A DNA stretch of 19,122 nt from assembly GCA_964396055.1 (NCBI GenBank), contig CAYNDV010000088.1:1-19122 (forward strand), in the 5' to 3' direction. The notes beneath the pieces were generated by a model. The model did no database searches. It was not told the DNA's origin and saw only the letters and a program-made list of their open reading frames with translations. Of the stretch, positions 15,230-19,122 are shown piece by piece; positions within the stretch are counted from its first letter, which is position 1, and each line of letters starts with the position of its first letter. The stretch comes from CAYJPV01 sp964396055 (GTDB lineage: Bacteria; Acidobacteriota; Vicinamibacteria; Vicinamibacterales; JAKQTR01). The position numbers were made by a program, and so were the translations under genes.

Positions 15230-17220
15230 GCGCCACCGCCTTCCCCCGCTGCTGCTCGGCCTGCTATCACTCGCCCGAGCGTCCGTGCCCGAACGTCGTG
15301 TCGTGCCTGGCCGGCGGGCCCACGTGTCACGACGACCACGCGTGCGCCACGTTCCGGCAGAACCGCAACATCCACCTCCGCCGTGAGGCGCCCACGACGC
15401 CGGTCATCTACGTGGGCACCGGCACGTGCGGCCTCGGCGCCGGCGCCGGCAAGACGCTGGCGGCGGTTCATGCGTGGCTCCAGTCGCACGGGCGCCGTGC
15501 GGACGTCGTCGAAGTGGGCTGCATCGGTCTCTGCGTGGAGGAGCCGCTGGTGGACGTGCAACTGCCGGGACGCCCGCGGCTGTCGTTCGCCCAGGTGACG
15601 GAGAAGAAGGTGGCGCCCCTGCTCGAGGCGGTCTTCACGGGCGGCACGCTGCCGATGGTCCCGCTCGGTCAGTTCGCCCAGCCTGGCGTCGATCCCTGGC
15701 CGGTGGTGCCCGGCCTCGACGAGCACCCGTTCTTCGCGCCCCAGACGCGGTGGGTCCTGGCCAACTGCGGCCTGCTGGACCCCGGGAGCCTCGAGGAGTA
15801 CGTGGCGCGGGGCGGCTACGCCGGCCTCTCGAGGGCCCTGCGGACGATGACGCCTGTCGAGGTGTGCGACACCGTCGAAAAGGCGGGCCTGCGCGGGCGG
15901 GGCGGCGGCGGCTTCCCGGCGGCGACGAAGTGGCGCATCGCCCTGAAGCAGGCCTCCGACCAGAAGTACATGGTCTGCAACGCCGACGAAGGCGATCCGG
16001 GTGCGTTCATGGATCGCGCGGTCATCGAGGGCGATCCGCACCGCGTGCTGGAAGGCCTGGCCATCGCCGCCTACGCGATGGGCGCGACCAAGGCCTACAT
16101 CTACACCCGCGCGGAGTACCCGCTGGCGATCCGGCGCCTGCGCGAGGCCATCGTCCAGGCGCAGGACTTCGGCCTGCTGGGTCGGAACCTCTTCGACTCG
16201 GGCTTCTCGATCGACATCGTCGTGAAGATGGGCGCGGGGGCGTTCGTGTGCGGCGAGGAAACGGCGCTGCTGCAGAGCATCGAGGGCCGGCGCGGCATGC
16301 CGCGGCCACGGCCGCCGTACCCGGCGGTCCGGGGCCTGTTCGGCAAGCCCACCGTCATCAACAACGTCGAGACGGTGGCCAACGTGCCGGCGATCATCGA
16401 GCGCGGGCCCGAGTGGTTCTCGTCGATCGGGACGGGCACGAGCAAGGGCACCAAGGTGTTCGCCCTGTCCGGCAACGTGGCGCGCACGGGGCTCGTGGAA
16501 GTGGCCATGGGCACGAAGCTGCGTGACATCGTCTTCGAGATCGGCGGCGGGATTCCCGGCGGCCGGCGCTACAAGGCGGTGCAGATCGGCGGCCCGTCGG
16601 GCGGCTGCATCCCCGAGTCACACGTCGACATCGACATCGACTACGAGTCGCTCAAGGGCGTCGGCGCCATGATGGGCTCCGGCGGCCTGGTCGTCATGGA
16701 CGACGCCACGTGCATGGTGGACGTGGCGAAGTACTTCATGGACTTCATCCAGCGCGAGAGCTGCGGCAAGTGTATTCCCTGCCGCGAAGGCACCCGCCGG
16801 ATGCTGGAGATTCTCGAGGGCCTCACGCGCAACCGCCGGGGCGAGCAGCAGTTCGAGGCCCTGGAGCGGTTCCGGTCGGTGATGAACCTCGAGCAGCTCG
16901 CGCAGGTGATCCGCGACACCAGCCTGTGCGGCCTCGGGCAATCGGCGCCGAACCCGGTGCTCAGCACCCTGCGGTGGTTCCGCGACGAATACGAGCAGCA
17001 TGTGTACGACCGCCAGTGCGCCGCGAAGGCCTGCCGCGAGCTGCTCGTGTACGAAATCGATCCCGAGCTCTGCAAGGGCTGCGGGCTGTGCGTGAAGCCG
17101 TGCCCGTCGGAGGCGATCATCGGGTCGCCCAAGACGCCGCACCACATCATCCCGGAGCGGTGCGTGGCGTGCGGCACGTGCGTGGACGTGTGCAACATCC
17201 ACGCGATCGCGGTGCACTAG
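15226..17220 (+). CDS. hydB: NuoF-like NAD(H)/FMN subunit of [FeFe] hydrogenase
   Basis: The 664-residue diaphorase subunit exchanges electrons between NAD(H), FMN and iron-sulfur clusters. In order it has: a cysteine-rich N-terminus (seven Cys between 9 and 40); a thioredoxin-like ferredoxin domain with only three visible ligands (C68, C99, C103); the NuoF core with GLRGRGGGGFP (221-231), CNADEGDPGAF and CGEETALLQSIEG; the N3-type [4Fe-4S] site C513, C516, C519 and C568; and a C-terminal pair of ferredoxin motifs (C616-C626 and C646-C656). This is the HydB/HndC architecture. The start is GTG in a GTGA overlap with the hydC stop, and a GGAGG ten bases upstream supports it. Whether the enzyme is electron-bifurcating or only NADH-linked cannot be read from the sequence. 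Confidence 0.94.
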   Translation: MSATAFPRCCSACYHSPERPCPNVVSCLAGGPTCHDDHACATFRQNRNIHLRREAPTTPVIYVGTGTCGLGAGAGKTLAAVHAWLQSHGRRADVVEVGCIGLCVEEPLVDVQLPGRPRLSFAQVTEKKVAPLLEAVFTGGTLPMVPLGQFAQPGVDPWPVVPGLDEHPFFAPQTRWVLANCGLLDPGSLEEYVARGGYAGLSRALRTMTPVEVCDTVEKAGLRGRGGGGFPAATKWRIALKQASDQKYMVCNADEGDPGAFMDRAVIEGDPHRVLEGLAIAAYAMGATKAYIYTRAEYPLAIRRLREAIVQAQDFGLLGRNLFDSGFSIDIVVKMGAGAFVCGEETALLQSIEGRRGMPRPRPPYPAVRGLFGKPTVINNVETVANVPAIIERGPEWFSSIGTGTSKGTKVFALSGNVARTGLVEVAMGTKLRDIVFEIGGGIPGGRRYKAVQIGGPSGGCIPESHVDIDIDYESLKGVGAMMGSGGLVVMDDATCMVDVAKYFMDFIQRESCGKCIPCREGTRRMLEILEGLTRNRRGEQQFEALERFRSVMNLEQLAQVIRDTSLCGLGQSAPNPVLSTLRWFRDEYEQHVYDRQCAAKACRELLVYEIDPELCKGCGLCVKPCPSEAIIGSPKTPHHIIPERCVACGTCVDVCNIHAIAVH

Positions 17221-17228
17221 AGGGACGC

Positions 17229-17260
17229 GGCCCAACGGCCCAACGGCCTGACGGCCTGAC
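17229..17260. repeat. Octamer tandem array (GGCCnnnC)n between hydB and hydA
   Basis: Four octamers: GGCCCAAC twice, then GGCCTGAC twice. The array begins eight bases after the hydB stop and ends 14 bases before the hydA start. Both unit types recur in the array at 18997-19122. Confidence 0.9.
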
Positions 17261-17274
17261 AGGTATCACACCCC

Positions 17275-18993
17275 ATGAAACTTGACATCAACGGCCGCAC
17301 GGTGGACGCCCAGGAGGGCGAGACGCTGCTCGCCACTGCCCGCCGCGCCGGCATCCAGATTCCGACCCTGTGCCACTACGACGGTCTTCCGCCGAGCGGC
17401 GCGTGCCGCATGTGCGTGGTGGAGGTCGAGGGCCAGCGCGGCCTCGTGCCGAGCTGCGCCTACCCGTCGGCTCCCGGCCTGAAGGTGAAGACGCATTCCA
17501 CCCGGGCGATCGACGCGCGGCGCACGCTCGTGGAGCTCCTGCTGGCGAACCACCCGGACGACTGCCTGTACTGCGTGCGCAACGGCGACTGCCAGCTGCA
17601 GGATCTGGCGGCGCAGCTGGGCGTGCGGCGGCGGCGCTATTTCGGCGGCCGGACGCCGGCCCACCTCGATGTCGCGAGCCCGTCCATCGTGCGGGACCCG
17701 GCCAAGTGCATCCTCTGCGGCAAGTGCATCCGCGCGTGCGAGGAGGTGCAGTCCGTCGGCGCCATCGACTTCATCGGCCGCGGCAGCCGCGCCCACGTGG
17801 GCCCGGCCTTCGACGAGGGCCTCAACGTCAGCAGCTGCATCAACTGCGGGCAGTGCGTGGCGGTGTGCCCGACCGGGGCCCTGGCCGAGACGCGGGCCGT
17901 CGAGGACGTGCTGGCCGCCCTGGCTGACCCGAAGAAGATCGTCGTCGTCCAGCACGCGCCGTCGGTGTCGGTCAGCCTGGCCGAGGAGTTCGGGATGAAG
18001 CCGGGCCTCGACGTCGACGGGCCCCTCGTGACCGCCCTGCGCCGCCTCGGCTTCGCGTGGGTGTTCGATACCTCCTTCACCGCCGACCTCACGATCATGG
18101 AGGAGGCCTCCGAGCTCGCGCAGCGCCTCTCGGGCGACGGCCCGCTGCCGATGATGTCGAGCTGTTCGCCGGGCTGGATCAAGTTCGTCGAGCAGTTCTA
18201 CCCGGAGTTCATCCCGAACCTGTCCACGTGCAAGAGCCCGCAGCAAATGCTGGGCGCGGTCATCAAGACGTTCCTCGCCCAGCGCCTCGGTGCCGACCCG
18301 GCAACGATTTACAGCGTGGCGGTGATGCCCTGCACCGCGAAGAAGTTCGAGGCCGGCCGGCCCGAGATGGGCCGCGACGGCCTGCAGGACATCGACGCCG
18401 TGCTCACCACGCGTGAACTGGCCGAACTCATCCGGATGCACGGCCTGGACCTGGCGTCGCTGCCGCCCGACGCGGCCGATACGCCGTTCGGCGAGCGGAC
18501 GTCGGCCGGCAAGATCTTCGGCGCCTCCGGCGGCGTGGCCGAGGCGGCCGTCCGCACGGCGCAGTACCTGCTCACGGGGCAGGCGGGCGACCCGCCGAAG
18601 GTGCAGGCGCTGCGCGGGCTCGACGGCATCAAGGAGTTCAAGACGACCATCGCCGGCCGGGAAGTCGGCGTGGCGGCCGTCTCGGGCCTCGGCCACGCGC
18701 GCAAGCTGCTGGAGCAGATCAAGTCCGGGCGCACCGACATCCACTTCATCGAGGTGATGACGTGCCCGGGCGGCTGCATCAACGGCGGCGGCCAGCCGCG
18801 GGCCGCGACGCCCGAGGCGGTGCGCGCGCGCATGCAGGCGCTCTACGTGATCGACCGCGACGCGGCGCTGCGGGCGTCGCACCAGAACCCCGGCGTGCAG
18901 CGCCTGTACGCCGAGTTCCTCGACAAGCCCCTGTCGCACCGCAGCCACGAACTGCTGCACACGCACTACGGGCCGCGCGACGTCGTGAAATAG
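17275..18993 (+). CDS. hydA: [FeFe] hydrogenase catalytic subunit (M3-type)
   Basis: HydA reduces protons or oxidises H2 at the H-cluster. The 572-residue protein has an N-terminal plant-type [2Fe-2S] domain (C33, C44, C47, C61), a His-ligated [4Fe-4S] motif (H93, C97, C100, C106), two [4Fe-4S] ferredoxin motifs (C145-C155, C188-C198) and then the H-domain. The H-cluster motifs are L1 SSCSPGW (295-301), L2 MPCTAKKFE (C353) and L3 EVMTCPGGCINGGGQP (C497, C501). L1 carries Ser298 after the cysteine where Clostridium pasteurianum has a second Cys. The C-terminus ends in the usual HELLHTHY region without an extra cluster domain. With hydC and hydB it forms a HydABC-type trimer. The ATG at 17275 has only a weak AGG at 12 bases, within the end of the octamer array. 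Confidence 0.96.
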   Translation: MKLDINGRTVDAQEGETLLATARRAGIQIPTLCHYDGLPPSGACRMCVVEVEGQRGLVPSCAYPSAPGLKVKTHSTRAIDARRTLVELLLANHPDDCLYCVRNGDCQLQDLAAQLGVRRRRYFGGRTPAHLDVASPSIVRDPAKCILCGKCIRACEEVQSVGAIDFIGRGSRAHVGPAFDEGLNVSSCINCGQCVAVCPTGALAETRAVEDVLAALADPKKIVVVQHAPSVSVSLAEEFGMKPGLDVDGPLVTALRRLGFAWVFDTSFTADLTIMEEASELAQRLSGDGPLPMMSSCSPGWIKFVEQFYPEFIPNLSTCKSPQQMLGAVIKTFLAQRLGADPATIYSVAVMPCTAKKFEAGRPEMGRDGLQDIDAVLTTRELAELIRMHGLDLASLPPDAADTPFGERTSAGKIFGASGGVAEAAVRTAQYLLTGQAGDPPKVQALRGLDGIKEFKTTIAGREVGVAAVSGLGHARKLLEQIKSGRTDIHFIEVMTCPGGCINGGGQPRAATPEAVRARMQALYVIDRDAALRASHQNPGVQRLYAEFLDKPLSHRSHELLHTHYGPRDVVK

Positions 18994-18996
18994 ACA

Positions 18997-19122
18997 GGCC
19001 GTTCGGCCGTTCGGCCGTTCGGCTATTCGGCCTGACGGCCCCACGGCCCCACGGCCGCACGGCCCCACGGCCCCACGGCCCCACGGCCCCACGGCCCAAC
19101 GGCCCAACGGCCCAACGGCCCA
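18997..19122. repeat. Octamer tandem array (GGCCnnnC)n, running off the window edge
   Basis: At least 15 full octamers plus a partial one follow the hydA stop after three bases: GGCCGTTC three times, GGCTATTC, GGCCTGAC, then seven units of GGCCCCAC type (one GGCCGCAC), then GGCCCAAC three times and a partial copy. Period is exactly 8 throughout, and the GGCC core is kept in all units but one. The array is cut by the window end, so its true length is unknown. No gene is seen in this stretch. Confidence 0.95.

Noticed and set aside
14756..17220. Fragment of a respiratory complex I (nuoE-nuoF) operon
   Set aside because: The next gene is an [FeFe] hydrogenase, the NuoF-like protein carries extra N-terminal and C-terminal ferredoxin regions typical of HydB, and no membrane subunits are present.
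17266..19107. A 613-codon open frame on the minus strand opposite hydA
   Set aside because: It starts within the octamer array and is antisense to a complete hydrogenase gene; the N-terminus is simply translated repeat.

Overview
The window is GC-rich (by eye well above 60% G+C), with tightly packed genes of strong GC3 bias and no tRNA, rRNA, IS element or CRISPR array. It reads as a chromosomal piece of a free-living, plant-polymer-degrading and at least partly fermentative or anaerobic bacterium. The gene types, together with short 7- and 8-bp tandem arrays between genes, make me think of Acidobacteriota (perhaps Vicinamibacteria). That placement is an inference from general impression, not a database result.

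Left half (1-11058) is an L-arabinose locus. On the minus strand, from right to left, are a LacI-family repressor (5338-6456), an L-fucose/L-arabinose-isomerase-like enzyme of the COG2407 type (3729-5138), ribulokinase araB (1920-3605), L-ribulose-5-phosphate 4-epimerase araD (1179-1874) and an exported TIM-barrel sugar isomerase/epimerase-like protein (65-1066). Divergently on the plus strand are an SGLT-type sodium:sugar symporter (6670-8433) and a Tat-exported GH127 beta-L-arabinofuranosidase (8590-11058). Three near-identical palindromes built on CCGTGAACGTTCACGG sit at 5266-5281, 6562-6577 and 8563-8578. They lie at the promoters of the isomerase-kinase-epimerase operon, the transporter and the GH127 gene, and are the obvious operators of the local LacI protein. 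The logic is: release of beta-linked arabinofuranose outside the cytoplasm, Na+-driven uptake, then isomerase, kinase and epimerase to D-xylulose 5-phosphate.

Middle (11108-12346, minus) is an AlkX/YcaQ-like winged-helix DNA glycosylase, convergent with the GH127 gene and divergent from hydG.

Right half (12458-18993, plus) is an [FeFe]-hydrogenase locus. It holds the H-cluster maturase hydG, then the redox repressor rex, and the translationally coupled genes of a trimeric NAD(H)-linked hydrogenase: NuoE-like hydC, NuoF-like hydB and catalytic hydA. Two near-perfect tandem Rex operators (14013-14028, 14030-14045) lie directly before the rex start codon, so the rex-hydCBA operon should be derepressed when NADH/NAD+ rises. 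The hydE and hydF maturases are not in the window.

Gene-free stretches are all under 300 bases; the longest are 6457-6669, 5139-5337, 13856-14048 and 8434-8589. The most unusual feature is that five of the gene ends are followed within 2-8 bases by a short tandem array: heptamers at 1112-1170, 3699-3726 and 13863-13929, and octamers of the form (GGCCnnnC)n at 17229-17260 and 18997-19122. Further arrays of both kinds lie in the gap before araB. Positions 1-64 hold no recognisable feature.
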